From Siniperca chuatsi (lineage: Eukaryota; Chordata; Actinopteri; Centrarchiformes; Sinipercidae), in NCBI RefSeq assembly GCF_020085105.1, contig NC_058052.1, positions 27,764,233-27,828,232 of the forward strand: a DNA stretch of 64,000 nt. Direction: 5' to 3'. The notes beneath the pieces were generated by a model. The model worked only from the letters and a program-made list of their open reading frames with translations, was not told the DNA's origin and did not search any database. Numbering within the stretch: the stretch's first letter is position 1; every line of letters starts with the position of its first letter. Below, one piece after another: positions 26,454 to 39,550 of the stretch. Both the position numbers and the translations under genes were made by a program.

Positions 26454-29400
26454 ATCCATTTCACAGTCTGATTCCAGCCACCATGTTGTATGTAAACAGA
26501 CGCAGGCTAACAGCATTAGCCTCTGGAGCCTCAGGCTAGCAAACAGACATCATCAGGCCAACCAATCAAATTCAGCCCTTATTTCTTCACTATGTTTACA
26601 TGTACACAGGAAACCAGGTTGAAAGAAATCAAGCTAATACAGGGAATAGGAGAACACTTTTATGTGCACCGCAATAACATGATTACTGTAAAACCTGATG
26701 CTTGGTTCTACATCTGCTGCATAATATTCTGTTTAATCACATGCATGCTTGACCATGTTAGCATTGTCATGTTGCTATTATCTGTGTGGTGGTAATGATG
26801 AGTACTTTTGTCATCCTCTTCTATTATGTGGCCACAGGGTCTGACAGGAGAGGAGCCATTGGCTCTGAAAGTATTGTTCCCTGTAGTTTATTTCCATTTA
26901 AAAGTTTTCTTTTAATGATCTCCTCAGTGTTCCTCAACATATTATCTCTCCTGGATAACCTAATGATACTACAGGTCTGAAATATGACCATCAGATTGTA
27001 TGTGTCCAACTTTGTTTCTGAGACGATCGTATTTTTCCGTCGGTTCGATATGGCTGCTGTATGGTTAAATACTACGATACCCATGATCCTCAGCCACCAT
27101 TGCGAAGGAGAACAAGTCAATCAGATGTGTGAATCAGAGCTGTAGCAAACCCAGAATGCTTTGTCATTGCATTTGGGAGCAAAACAAGGTGTCATAGTTT
27201 CCGAATTCAACCAAAACTAACCCCGGAATATGAATATGATTTGACATAAACTGTTAGCCTAAATGATGGCTTCTTACTGAAACGCACCTTGGGAGTTGTA
27301 ATTAACTTTTGTCCTGTTTTTTTTTTCTGTATCACCTGATTTATAAGAATTTATAAGATTTAAGAACCAGATATTTTCTTACACAGTTGTTCATGTTTTG
27401 TACTGCTGATTCAACCAGGAGCTTCAAGTCCATACAAGACTTGAAGAGCTCCATCTGTGAGTAACCACACATTGTCTATGCAGAAAATGAACCAGAACTA
27501 ACTCCTCCAAATTCACTACTCCGGACTTTCGCCAACTATAACTGAAAGACTGGACATGATTGTGATGATGTCAGTGTGTGTGTTTAAAGAACCGACCTGC
27601 TCTGTGGACAACGTGGAGGCAGGGTCTTTAGTTGGATCGCCCTCTCTGGCTGCTGTCTTGCCAAACAGTCGCCACCCTGTTGCATTATGGGACAGCGCCT
27701 TGGATTCTTTGGATTTCCTAGAAAACAGGCTCCTGAAAGAGAGACAACAAGAATGGGTTTTATCAATATTACTGCTTATCTGCTCATACTGAAGCTAAAC
27801 AATGCTAAATTCTTCGATTTAAAGAGAACTGGAAGCAATGACGTGGGTCTATAAATCTCCACAGCATCTCAGCTTATCCTGACTCATAACTATAACATAT
27901 CTTTCCTTTTTATGTTCCTGGAAAACATTTATTCATTTTTTTATACTTCATTTAAACCTTCACTGGACCACATGTTTATGTAAAAAAAAAAAAACAGACC
28001 GTCCAGCCTTAAATCACGAAGCATGTGTGCAGCAGGGCCCCATCCAAACTGAGATGCTGCACATTCTCCCTGTTTATCCAAATTTAATTCTGGTGTCAAT
28101 GATATGATCACTGCAGGAAACAGTCTCTACGCAGGAAGCCACAAATTGAAACATAAAAGCAGGAATCCAAACGTGTCTCTTTAACAGCAACAAGAGGAAA
28201 ACTTTCATCCAGAAAACTTTCCACGCACTGCAGGCCGGACTGCAACTCAAAACCTGACGTCTGTCCAGCCTCACCTGGCTGCACTTTTCCACCATTGGTC
28301 AACATAGCAATGACAATAAGTTGCACAGCATTGTTCGTAGGCTTTTATCATTGATAGAGAGACTGACTGACTATATTAGTTATGTGTAGCATTATCTGTT
28401 TTTCTATACTGAAGTTAAAACTTTAAGTTAGTCAGTACATAATGTATACACCAAATCACCAAAAATGAACCAAATCACTGTAAAAATTCACCAGTGTTCC
28501 TATTTTTCTTCTAAATTAACGTAATGTTTACGTTGCTGCAGTGAAAGCCTGATGGTAACACATTATTTTATGGGTTTTACAGTCTGCTATTAATGTCCTA
28601 GAAAGGAACTGATGCTCTTTTCCTTAAGCACTATGTATTTGGTACTAGTTACAGGGTAAATGGACATTGTGTTCAATTGGCATACTTGAAGTTTAAGTCA
28701 TCATTCAGGGACAAGGTTTCCAATAAATAAATCAACATTTCTATATTATTTCTATATCATCCTTTCGAGGACGTTCCACTGCAATCAACAACAACTTATA
28801 AAGTCTACCCAACACTATATCATTTGCACATTATTTTTCAAAAACTCAGTAAAGGAGTGGGTACTTACTATGTGCACAATCTCAGAACATTGTCTATATT
28901 TCCCTATAATTAATTCCAAATTATATAGTTCTTTCCAGGAAACTTCCCAGAAACTAGACCTTCAGAATAAGACTTTCACTCTTGTAATTAACTTCTGTAC
29001 ATTTTCTTTATTGCTCAGTCAGACTTTCTTACAATTTCCCTTATTATTATTATTAGAGTTATTCCTTATTATTCCACTGGTCTCTGAAATGAAAAGTCAT
29101 TGACGTCAGACTCAGAAGAATTATTCAGTTCCTCAAACAAATGAAGGAAGAAATGCAGTTATAAACAGTGAAGACGTCATGCGATGAATTAATCCAAATC
29201 ATCATTCTGACCACGGTCGTGCAGTTGCAGCAGTTTTTGAACTGATGCAGGAGAAAAAAGCTGCCAAATCAACACTTTTACATTTGTTTCAGTGGAAGAG
29301 TTTGCTGAACAGCTGGCAGGAAGATAAAGAGGGAAGAAGGGAGAGGAACTGGAGGAATTATGAAAAGGAAGTGGAGTTGCAAAAGAGAACACACACAAAC

Positions 29401-32400
29401 ACAAACACACACATAACGCTGTTGCTTTAGTACACAGTAAAAGTTTTCTTCACTCTTTCAAAGACCAACACTTGGACGTCCTGATATCACAATAAGTATT
29501 TAGGAAAGTCTTTTCTTATATGAATGTGCTATATCATTTAATTTGAACATTTATTTTTGCACAGAGCCTCCTCACTTTACAACCTAGTATTTGTTGTTTT
29601 AAATAAAATGCATCATAACAAATTGCAGCTATTTATTTTTTGTCCATGTTTTTTTCTGCCGTCGGTCTCCATGATTTTGTTCACATTAAGAGAAATTGTG
29701 TGTACCATTTTTACTGTACTATATGAACACTAATAATTGTGTAAAAGAAGGACGAGAGCCTTTTCAGAAAAATGTGTTCTCCCTTACAGCTCATAATGAT
29801 ATTCCAGTGTATGGACTAAGTTTTGGATATACTCCTTTTCAACCGCGTTAATGACCACCATGATCCCATTGTTAATACACCTTATCCATCTTTATTTTGT
29901 GATTCTGTTGTTCCCTTCACTCATTATTGGCCGTGATGGTAAACCTGCCATCAGTTTTCTCCGTCCATTTGTTTCCTAGATGTCCCTCCTTCTCCCTCAG
30001 CACTAATCTGAACTGCCCGACTATCTCTCTCGATGGAAGTTGTTGTTTATTTGTGTGGTTACCACGGTTTCACTGCATCATTAGATAATCACTGACAGCT
30101 GAATATTGCTACATTAAGACAATGCACTTTACATTAGAGCTTTAATAGCTTATTGTGTATTGCATGTCTGTGCTGAGGCTCCCTGAGTGTGTCGGGTTTT
30201 TTTGAAAAAATAAGTTCAATGATGGTAGGGATGGTGTGGAGTAAGGCTGCCATTAACGATTATTTTCATCGCTGATTCACTCTATCAATTGTTTGGTTGT
30301 TTAATCTATAAAATGTCAGAACATTTTGAAAAATGTCCATCACAGTTTCCAAGAGCCCGTGGTAACATCAAATTGCTTGTTTTGTCTGACCAACAGTTCA
30401 AAATACAAAGATATTGAGCTTATTGATACAAATTCATCATATTTCAGAAGCTGGAACCAAACACTGCTTTGTATTTCTGCTCGAAAAATTAATTTAAAAC
30501 GATTTAATCGCTTATCAAAATTCAAGGTTCACTAGTAACTTCATCTGAACACTCTGAGATGCAAATGAAAGCTCTACAAAAGGTAAGGGGACCTTGGGTT
30601 AAGAATGGTTTTTGTCAAACTATTATTTCCAAGATCAAGAATGAACTTTAAGGCTCATCAAAATTGGTGTTGATACATTTTCTGTGGACTGACTAATCGA
30701 TGAATTGAATTGTTTCAAAAGTAGTGTGGACTAGAACTGAAACGATTAGTCGATTAATCAATTAGTCAACCCACAGTGAATTAATCATCATCGTTTTGAT
30801 AATCGATTAATCATTTTAAGTCATTTTTACGCCAAAATGGCATAAATGACTTGGCTTGAACATTTGCTGGTCTTCTTCTATGATAGCAAACTAGCTTTGG
30901 GTTTCGTACTCATTGTTAGTCAAAACAAGCAATTTGATGATGTCACCTTGAGTTTTGAGAAACTGTGATTGCAGCTTCACTATTTTCTGACATTTAATAG
31001 CCAAAAAGATTCATTGATTCATTGAGAAAATAATCAGCAGATTAATCAATAAAGAAAATAATAGTTGCACCCCTCGAGTGGATAAAATTACACTGGTACC
31101 AAGCACCAAAGGTCACAGGCGATACCACCCACCATGACAAACTTCATCAATTATGCCTGTCTTTAAACTAAATGTCGCACTAGAGCACCAGCATCTCAGA
31201 CCAGAACAAAGGGGGGCTCTGGCCCACCAGACTCCCTTGAGAAAAACAGTAATTTTACCTCGCAGATCAGCGTAAAAACACACTTCATTCAAACTGGACA
31301 GAAACAAAATAAAAACTCACCAAAACAGTCTGTGTTAGTCTTTCCACTGTTCCAACAATCACCAACTCGAAAACCTTTGGTCGAAATAAATCCTTAATTT
31401 GCCGCGTTAGATGAGAAAAGAAACAGCCGTTATATCGCTCTCCAAAACCAACAGTTTTACAATGAGAGACTCACGTGCACTAACGCACGTGCAGCCGGAC
31501 GTCTACCCAAAACAAAGAACAGAGAAGCTCAGATGACAACACAGGCTGAGGGAGTGTGACTTCATCACTCCACCATATCTTTACATAGCAAATCGTTGTT
31601 TGCTGCTATATTAATGTTCAGAATCTCATATACAGAACCTTTAAGTAACAATCTAATATAATATTATCTGCTATAACAAAATGAGTTACATTGGAGAGAA
31701 GTTGTACTGGTTTAAATTATAAAACTGAACATAAACTGAAAAGTTGTGACAGACATTGGTTGAAAAATGTCAACATATTTATCTTCTTTTTCACTTCTTG
31801 TGAAACAACACACCAGAAATAGAAAAGAAGAAGTTACTTTTTAAACTTTCATTTTGTCTGGTTTTACCAACCGGAGGGAGCTGCTCTTAATCAAATTAGT
31901 CATACTCTAATTTGCATGAGACTTTTTGGTGTAAATGTTGGTAGCCTGAAGACCACAGACAAAAAACCTGAAAAACACAGAGGATCAAACACTGAACCTA
32001 CTACAGTACCAGCTCCTGGGCTTCAGCTTCTAAAAACCCTGATCGCTCGAGCCAAATGTGGATCATATATACAGCTGAAATGCTCAAATACAGTAAATAG
32101 ATGTATCTACCTTTTGGAAAGAAGAAAAAGAGCTGCTGATACAACAGGTTAGGTTGTCACTATTCATACTCCAGCATGAGAAAAATAAAGCACAGCGTTT
32201 TCCTTTGTGTCGGTTACATCAAGCTGTTCCTCAGATCCGTAGCAGCCTTAATCTCCCGGTGGTGTCAGACACCTGAACAGCACACCTGTAGCTGCAGCTT
32301 TAAAAGCCATTACACTGTGGCTCTTGTTTTGTTTAGCAGAGCAAGAAAGAAGCCAGAAATGCAATGCAACAGATACAGTATGAGCATGTGTGGGTGTGTG

Positions 32401-35400
32401 TGTTTGCAGTTGTGGGTATGTGTTATAGGATCATACCTTTTTCCCCAAAGTGCAGTGGAAAGAATGTGTGTGTAAATAATTAACCACGGAGGTGATCAGA
32501 GCTGTTGTGTCATGCAAAAAAGTATTCCAATAACATAATAATTAGTTCTGAGAGCAACACCTGTTACCAGTATGCATTTTGGAAGAATCAAAAGTACAGA
32601 TGAAGCTGAAACTGTTGAGGCTTTTAAAAACTCCTTAAGTGATTCTTAAACACAAGACCATTTCAGTGATATTCTTTTGCTAATTAACAGTTGCACTTAA
32701 CTTGGGCTGATTAGAATTAGGATGAGAGATGGTTGATAGTATGGGGAGCGCTACAATTTCCATAATTAATTTACCGATGGATAAACTGAAGCGTGTAACC
32801 TTGAGGCAGTCATACACTGAGAAAAGTCGTCACAAAATGTTAAAACAATAAGAGAAGCTGGTAGTGAAAAGCTGAAAGTTTTGTTTTGTAAAACTGCTTT
32901 AAGCTGATAGTTGTAGCTTAAATAAAGTAGCATTCCTGATTGTATTTGTTATGAGTGGATTTGATCCTCTCTGCTACTGACCCTCCCTGACCTGCACTCA
33001 GCGCCGCGAACCAAACAGCCAGCGTGGAGGTTTTCCAGCAGGGCTGTTTTCTCCTCGCCGCTCCTCTCCGTCTGTCTGGATTTCCTCTGAGACGCCGTGA
33101 CATTCAAGCCAGCTGCTGTTGCCTGCGTCCAAAACCAAAACCAGGCCTGACACAGACGGAGATTTAACAAACAGAAGTTTTCCTACACCTGCCAGTTATA
33201 CAAAATGTTACTGCTTCAGTAATCAAATACAGAAAAAATTACCCCTCTGGCTCTGAACTGCTCTGGCGTCTCTTGGAAGTCTTCAACATTTCAGGACAGA
33301 AGTGTTCCACCTCCACTTAGCCTGTTTCACTTCCTTGTATGCCATTTACAGGAATGTTGTCAGGGTGCAGTTCCACTACTATTTAGTACTTGTAATGTTG
33401 GTGATCAAATATTTACACTGTTTTCCAACATTTGAACTCAGTCTAAGTCACACTGGAAGAACACATCAACTGAAGTAAAGGGCATGTAGTGCAGTTAGTT
33501 ATTTAATAAGAAACTGAAGCCTCCCCTAGTTCAGAATACACAATTTTCTTTCTTTCAACTGTCAAACATGCAGTATCTGAATTGTTTTTTTATTTAATGT
33601 AGGCCTAATTTATGTTTTAAGCTGTACTGTTGTAGCCTGACACTGTTTGGAAGGGGGTGTGGAATATTTTGTTAATCAGTGGTGACTGACATCTCCGTCT
33701 CGCCTATGCCATTTTCAATCAACACAAAAGGAGTGGTAGCAGTTGCTAGAAGCAGTTAACGTTTGTTGTGTCGCTAGAAGAGATATGTTCATTTAAGAAC
33801 AACCTGTACAGCTGCGTCCGCCTCATCCACACTCAATGACATTTTCTGGCTCTGGCAAAGGAAGATGACGTCCCCATTCTTAATCCCAAAAGTCAACAAT
33901 AGAAATTGGAGATGCGGGCAGCAATTCAGAGGTCTGGAAACAATAAATCATTGTGGTAAACATAAATATATCATTACAATAAGTACTGGAATCAGACTCT
34001 GTATCAAAGGACTCCAGTTAGAATCAGGTGAATCCAAATTAGCCTGAGCTGGACATCCCAACCAGCAGCACTGGAAAACTGTGTTGTGGTTACAGCAGAC
34101 AAACACAAAAGCTGTAGGTCAAGAGTGAACTGACCACAACATCTTAGCAAGGTACAGTTGTACATATAACCTCTTTTAAACTTCTATTAACTTTTTAAAA
34201 ATGTCCGTCTTTGAGCCAAAGACTCGCATGTAAAGTGTAAATGTTCTTCTTGTCATCACGTTAGACAGTGTTGTGCTTTTGGGCTGGATGTAGCAGAGGT
34301 GAGAGGTGCTGCTGTGGCTGTAAAAGCAGCCTGAACTCTCCCTCCTGCTGATTTAAACAACCGGCGCTTCAGTTATCAGCCGACCTGTCTGCCTCCAGGC
34401 TGCCGCTTTGATCTCCTCAACCGACCTGCTCGGCTCTCCTCTGACTTCTGAAAAGGCTTCGCGTGCTTCATGGTGTCAGACTGAGCACCAGAGACATGAT
34501 TCTGCCACACCTAAACCTTGTTTCTGGTCCGCTGTAAGCCAGAAGTCTGACGACACTATCTGTGGATTTCTATAACAGTGTATTATTAGTATTTGGGCTG
34601 GGATATCGTGTATTGATAAGGCAGTTTCTATGTGTTCCACTCGCTTAAATACAGCTGGGTTTTTTGTCTTTTTTGTAGTTTGTTTGTTCAGATTTTGGAC
34701 TTTGTACATTATGAGTGGGTGACTAAAGCTGAGTAAAACAATCTTTCCTTTAGTACATTTGTTTTAGGATAATCCATTGTTTGTGGAAAAGGAAATATAA
34801 GAATAATGTGTTAAAAAAATAAATACTTCTTTACTGTATATGCACAGTGTAGCATCAAATACTGTAAATGAAGAAAAATCCCTAAGATCCAACCTAAGAG
34901 GTCAAACGTTTTCTCAGATGTAATTCTAAGGTTTTTGTCCAACCACCTGCGAGTGTGGTTGTTTAAACCCGATCTGGAACAGATCATGTGACTGTGACAT
35001 GCCTGAAATATCCACTTTTCAGGAACTGAGAAAATGTTATCTTTTTCACGCAGTCACAACATCTCTGCTGCATCGTGGCAGTGGCGCGGAGGTTAAATGG
35101 TGTGATGGATCGGCCTGATGGTTGAATCGGCTTCAGAAATAGAAAGCAGAAGAGCCGAGGGAGCAGTGAATGTGGGCTAAGCCCTGAGGAAAGCAGCTGC
35201 ACCGAGTCGATGCTCACTGAGCCCTGCTGTATCACTTGCTGCACATATACGGAACTGGGGCATGATTAACATGCAAGCTATTACGCAGCTATAGGCCCCA
35301 GACTGGAGCTCTGATTCTATGAAAAGACACAGATATATGTCAAATGGTCAACTCGCCCAGCTAAGATCCTCTTTAATCCCTGATATTAAATATGGAATCA

Positions 35401-37663
35401 ACCCACAGTATCTCTGTCCCTCTCTGGTTGGAGAAAAATACTCATATGGACAAAAGGACACACGCTTGTGACAAAGGAAAGTGCTACAGTCAGTGCATGT
35501 AGTAATCTGATTATTCCCAATTTCCAGTGTGAGGGATTAGGAATAACAAAATTAACGCAGGTAGATTTCTATGAGAGGAATCAGATTAGTCGCTAAATGA
35601 CAAACAACATATAATCAGTCGGATGTAATAATGCTTGCAAAAAGTAAAAAAATATTGATTGAAGCTTCTGCACAAATAAACAAATGTGCAAAAAAGGATG
35701 AAAGTAAGTAGTGGTTGTAATGTAACATGCAAATACATTTCAAGCAAGCCTTTCCAACCTCAGTGTTCGGGCAGCATTGAAGCTCTGTGTGCACTGCAGT
35801 TGATTTGTGTGCTTAAAGAAACGTCAATAAATATTTGTGCGTTTTTGTTTTGTTTGTTTATTAAAAAGGAAGGTGCTTCTAACTTTTTGTTTTTGCTGTT
35901 TGTTTCTGTTTAAGTCTCTTTGCTGCATATGATGTGGGTACCTGTAATGTGTTTTAGTATGCAGATCACGTCACCGTGGACCCTAAATTGTACCACACCC
36001 ACTGTGTCAAAATATTCATGAACAACCTCAACCCCAAAATTGCTCCAGATGGTGCTGCTCTTGTTCATAATTGACTTATGACCCCTCTAAACAAACATCT
36101 GTGATTAGTACACTGGGATATGTGGAATAAGTTCACATATCATCATTTATTCCTTTTCCGAACACCAAGATCTTTTTCTCATCGGACAGAACTCAACAAA
36201 CAAGGAGCTCATTCGAGAGCAAAGAGTTAAACCACAAATATCTCCAAATTAAATCAATTTGTCACGTTAGCAAAAGCTGTCCAGTTGCTGAAAGAATGCC
36301 AGATCCTCATTACAACTTGAGATCTGTTCATTTAATGACATCCGGGCCAGATGGAGGAGGTGACGAGCTGAGGTGGGAGGACACACGGCCGAAGGGATTT
36401 AAACTCAGCCAATCCCCCGACACCGTTGACCCACTGATGATGAGGGGATATTGTAGAGCAAAGAACAAGACTGGGCACAAAATTCTACCAGTTTGGTGTT
36501 TCCGCAAACCCGCTCCATCTCTCATTCACTTCTATTGAAGCCCAGTCCACAGACAAATTCAAAAATCTGTGTCTGGTCATAATTCACCTGTGTTGAACTT
36601 TGACCTGTGAAATACTGACACTCCAATGTCCAGCCAGATTTACAGAGGGTGGGACGAACCTCACCTTCAGAAAGTGTTGATTGTTTATATCCCAATTTAT
36701 GGAGAAACACTACAAGTGGTATGAGGAATGCTGCACGGCAGCAGGGAGTGTGAGGACAGAAAGTCACGACAGTAAAATATGTGATATAAAAAGGTGTTGA
36801 GTTTTTCTACTAGTGGAATACTCCCGTTAGCCTGCTAGCCAAGTTAGCTTCAGAAGCTTAGGCCTGCAACCTCGTTCGTGTTATTTCCACTCCTGTCTGC
36901 TTCTCGTCACAGCATCCGAGTGCATTTCTCCATCAGTTCTGGCCTGACCGCAGCTTTCAGCAGGCCGGCCTACACACTCTGCAACGACTCAAACTTCATT
37001 TCAACTGCAAGCAACTTTACCTGCCAAAAAAACATGTCAAAATACATTGTGTCTGGAGTGTTGTGTGGCCAGTGTGTGTTAAGTCTTTGCATTTGGGGCA
37101 ATGCTGAAAGATTTATTTGCTTTCTCTCATTATAACATTAATGGTTTGTGTATTTTTGGCTGCTAACCAGACTGTTTTGATAAAGCTAAGTGTGATTTAA
37201 GTAGATGAAATTAAATAAGTGAGCTATTTGGGTTCACCACTCAGGGATTGGTCTTTAAATTGGTCATTTTACTGTTTAAATAATTATGAAAATAATGGTG
37301 ACTTGCAGCTCTAGTATGTGGTATTATATTTATTCAAGAAAAGGTGACCAAGTACTACATTCCCTAAAAATGTACAGTTAAAAGGGGGGATGGTTGCACA
37401 AAAGGAGTGGAAACCACTGACTCTACCTTTCACCTGTGTTTCTGAAAATAGTGAAAGTGTCTGGAGACTTATTTTCTTTTTTCAATATTTTGCTTTACAA
37501 ACACTCAGTTGAGGAGTGAGGATTGTGGGGTTTTTTTATAAAGTCAATTCATAAGATGCATGAGCAGTCAGGACCTTGTAGGGTAAACAAAGTCAGGTGT
37601 GACTGTCACAGCTTTGGGTTTTTGTATATTTACCACATCACTGGACTGTGTGCACACGTTCAC

Positions 37664-37699
<36 letters not shown>

Positions 37700-39183
37700 A
37701 CTTCATTTTACCTGGTGAAGAAATCAGCGATGCCGAACCTCTTTGGCATCAGCTTGGAGTCCGAGCTGTCCGTCTGTTCTGTCAGGTCCGGCATCTTGTC
37801 TGGAGCGCTCTGCCTGCGACCCGCTTCCAAAACGTTTCGAAAGTCCTCCTCATACCCCTCGTCTCCAAAATAAAAGCCCCCGTCCTCGTCGGGGGACAAC
37901 GGGGTGGCATCACAGCTGAGGGACACCGCGTGGTTAGGGTTAGTCCTCAGACTCTGCGGTCTGACGGGTAAACTGAGGTCACTGAAATCCTCCTCATCCT
38001 CCCTGATGTTCGGTTCAGAGACCGGGCTGTCACCGTACACGTTGCAGAGGGTCGGCGGGCCGGGCGAGGGGAGTTTGGCACTTGATCCCAGGGTGGGGGC
38101 GCCCTTGGATGGGGCCGGGGAGGAGGGATCGAAGTGAGGAAGCTCTGCCGCAGCTGGCGCATCCTCCCCCGGGCACTGAGAGACAAATGTTCCGCTGCAG
38201 TCGCTTTGGCTCCTCGGGCAAAATCCCGACCCAGCCCCGTTTTCCTGCCTTGCTCCCAGGTCGAAATGGGTGTCGGTGTTGTTTTCGGGGGGACAGTCAG
38301 AGTCGGGCCAGTCACATGTTGCTCTGGGATCGTTCACGATGTGCAAACCACCGTTGGCTACTTTCACTTCCACGTCGCATAAACCGAGTCTCTGGCCCGG
38401 CAACGGGCTGGCAAACATCCCGGTCTGTTTACAGTAAGAAGCGATATCCGCTCCGGGACCGCCGTACCCCGGGCTGTCAACACCCCCGTTGGGCATGTTT
38501 ACATCAGGACACGGGAGGGCCGCCGCGGTGCAAGTGCAGTTCCGCTGGTGCTTCCCCGTGCATGGCAGCCGATCGCTGGGGAGAGAAGTCCCGATACAGC
38601 CGGTGACTGCGCCACCGTCAGCCGCCTCTGCTCCCGGGGTAACGCCGCCAGAATCCCCTTCCCTCTCCCCTGCAGGGTGCTGCCGCATCTGTCGGTCCGT
38701 CTCTGCCGAAACCCGACCCACAAGCACAGCTGGACAGGAAGCGGCTGTGGTCCCCGCGAGGCCGAGGCCGAGCCCTCCTCCTTCCCCTCCACCTCCTCCT
38801 CCTTCCAGCCCGACCATTGTCGGCTCCTCCTGGCCGAATGACTCAGTAAATCCGTTCAGGCCGCCGTGGTCGCCGCAAACCTCCGAAATCCCACAGCTGT
38901 CAGTGAACTGGCCGGGGAGGTACTTCTCCGCCGCGGCCAAATCCAACATCTCCCTCTTGTGCGGGGGCGGCTGTACCGAGGCGTCTCTGTTTACATTCCT
39001 CCCGTTACCGGTCACATAAATATGCCCCTTCCCAGCTTCCTGACCCCCGCCGACACCGGCTAGCAGCGCTGTGCTGTGGTCTTTGAGCGAGATGTAAGAT
39101 TTATGACCCGCTTTCCCCCCTCTTTCTTCGTTCTCGTTCAAGTCGACGGCAAACGACCCTCCGTTCTCCTTCGTCGTTTCCAT
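16515..39183 (-). CDS. tbc1d12: TBC1 domain family member 12 (Rab GTPase-activating protein)
   Basis: Thirteen coding exons, all GT..AG with consistent phase, encode about 952 residues (human about 775). Exons: 37712-39183, 27597-27732, 23442-23566, 22466-22548, 22048-22165, 21830-21936, 20911-20994, 20616-20707, 19846-19917, 17822-17950, 17606-17715, 16712-16970, 16515-16586. Exon 1 encodes a 490-residue low-complexity N-terminus ending FGIADFFTR. Exon 3 has the family text [20 protein letters not shown]. The catalytic TBC domain runs from about residue 650 to 930: [14 protein letters not shown], arginine finger in IKLDISR (723-729), glutamine finger in YVQGM (about 763-767, across the exon 9/10 junction), and [11 protein letters not shown]. 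The C-terminus ends NTSPALRS, as in TBC1D12. The family acts on Rab11-type recycling endosomes. The nearby kif11 favours tbc1d12 over tbc1d14. Microsatellites abut several splice sites. Confidence 0.95.
17795..17820. repeat. (GT)n microsatellite at a tbc1d12 donor
   Basis: On the sense (minus) strand this is (CA)n and starts inside the intron 10 donor itself: CTG|GTACACACAC. Exon 10 ends at 17822. Confidence 0.95.
18026..18182 (+). mobile_element. non-LTR retroelement 3' fragment, copy 2
   Basis: A 5'-truncated copy of the family at 3488-3788, inside tbc1d12 intron 9. It ends GGGATCAATAAAGTCTTTCTG and a TCTGA tail. Its plus-strand AATAAA is antisense to the gene. Confidence 0.75.
18666..19458. 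mobile_element. probable DNA transposon remnant, AAAGGTGC ends
   Basis: Left end AAAGGTGCTACTGA and right end GCACCTTT form short inverted termini about 790 bp apart in tbc1d12 intron 9. The interior is non-coding and holds no transposase frame. I could not confirm a target duplication. Confidence 0.4.
20527..20568. repeat. (CA)n microsatellite
   Basis: About 21 CA units in tbc1d12 intron 8, within 50 bp of the exon 8 donor. Confidence 0.97.
21636..21706 (+). mobile_element. tRNA-derived SINE head fragment
   Basis: The text GGCCTAAAGGTTAGAGAAGC followed by GACCGGAAGGTTGTCGG matches the A-box/B-box head of teleost V-SINE-like elements. The body is absent. It lies in tbc1d12 intron 6. Confidence 0.6.
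21939..21981. repeat. (CA)n microsatellite forming a tbc1d12 acceptor tract
   Basis: On the sense strand this is (TG)n ending directly in TAG|GAAGGG, the acceptor of exon 6 (21936). There is no ordinary polypyrimidine tract. The TG array takes its place. Confidence 0.95.
22429..22461. repeat. (GT)n microsatellite at a tbc1d12 donor
   Basis: On the sense strand the exon 4 donor reads GTAGA followed immediately by (CA)n. Confidence 0.95.
22622..22964. mobile_element. MITE with 24-26 bp inverted ends
   Basis: The left end GGCTGCGTTCGGCATTGCAT and the inverse of the right end, GGCTGTGTTCAATCGCATAC, pair well. The interior is full of ACTA/TAGT and GAGTATG words and has no coding frame. It lies in tbc1d12 intron 3. 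Confidence 0.75.
24812..24892. repeat. (GT)n microsatellite, about 40 units
   Basis: An uninterrupted 81-bp GT array in tbc1d12 intron 2, the longest dinucleotide array in the window. Confidence 0.98.
25725..25756. repeat. (CCT)n microsatellite
   Basis: About ten CCT units in tbc1d12 intron 2. Confidence 0.9.
26416..26449. repeat. (CA)n microsatellite
   Basis: A CA array in tbc1d12 intron 2. Shorter GT arrays sit at about 26181-26199 and 26254-26274. Confidence 0.93.
30243..30530 (+). mobile_element. degenerate MITE copy ('GATTAATCGA' type)
   Basis: It begins AAGGCTGCCATTAACGATTA and includes TTTTGTCTGACCAACAGTTC and CAGAAGCTGGAACC. It is the same family as 13855-14405. Confidence 0.65.
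30733..31075 (-). mobile_element. degenerate MITE copy, opposite orientation
   Basis: Begins GAACTGAAACGATTAGTCGA and ends AAAATAATAGTTGCACCCC, the inverse of the copy just before it. The pair forms an inverted arrangement within 850 bp. Confidence 0.65.
37669..37697. repeat. (GT)n microsatellite near the tbc1d12 exon 1 donor
   Basis: On the sense strand this is (CA)n starting about 13 nt after the exon 1 donor (GTAAAATG). Confidence 0.95.
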
Positions 39184-39265
39184 GACCGCTCAGTCCGCCA
39201 GGCGAGCCTCGGCCGCGGGCGTAAAATCCTGCGACGAGTCCTCCTGCCCCGTTGGCCGAGCTCCG

Positions 39266-39267
39266 CG

Positions 39268-39300
<33 letters not shown>

Positions 39301-39304
39301 GCAG
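39266..39304. repeat. CAG/CTG trinucleotide array in the tbc1d12 5' leader
   Basis: On the plus strand this is a CAG array with one CAA interruption. On the tbc1d12 sense strand it is (CTG)n with one TTG. It lies about 85 bp upstream of the start codon and about 215 bp downstream of the promoter-like CRE/YY1 sites, so it should be in the 5' UTR. Confidence 0.85.
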
Positions 39305-39504
39305 GTTTTGTTGTTCTTGGAGGAAGGGGCTACCATTTTAGCCAGGGATACTTCAACGTTACCTGACACTCGCCGGATGTAACATGTTCATTTCTGGGGG
39401 TCTGAAATAACAATATTTTTCTCCGTCTTGCGAAGTTAACGTCGCCGCTAGGCAGTAGATTAATCAAATCCCTCAGCGTTTGGCTGCAGCAGCGGCATTC
39501 CGTC

Positions 39505-39550
39505 CCCGGTCCAGCGCCATCTTGAAAATATCCCAACAATGACGTCACGC
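39505..39550 (-). promoter_or_regulatory. tbc1d12 core promoter (CRE plus YY1-type site)
   Basis: A palindromic CRE TGACGTCA lies at 39540-39547. About 20 bp downstream on the minus strand is CAAGATGGCGC, a YY1-type element usually found at or just after the transcription start. The flanking DNA is GC-rich, and the CpG-rich block extends into coding exon 1. This predicts a start near 39520 and a leader of about 340 nt. Confidence 0.65.

Larger units (their letters stand above)
27733..37711 (-). other. tbc1d12 intron 1 (10 kb)
   Basis: This is the longest intron, between the large first coding exon and the exon encoding [11 protein letters not shown]. Apart from the listed repeats I see no supported exon or RNA gene. 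An octamer ATTTGCAT near 31909-31916 and small GC-rich patches near 33000-33130 and 34330-34480 have no feature attached. Confidence 0.7.

Noticed and set aside
38082..39019. Plus-strand open frames of 174-176 codons opposite tbc1d12 exon 1
   Set aside because: They arise from the GC-rich composition of the coding exon on the other strand. They have no start context, splice support or recognisable protein features.
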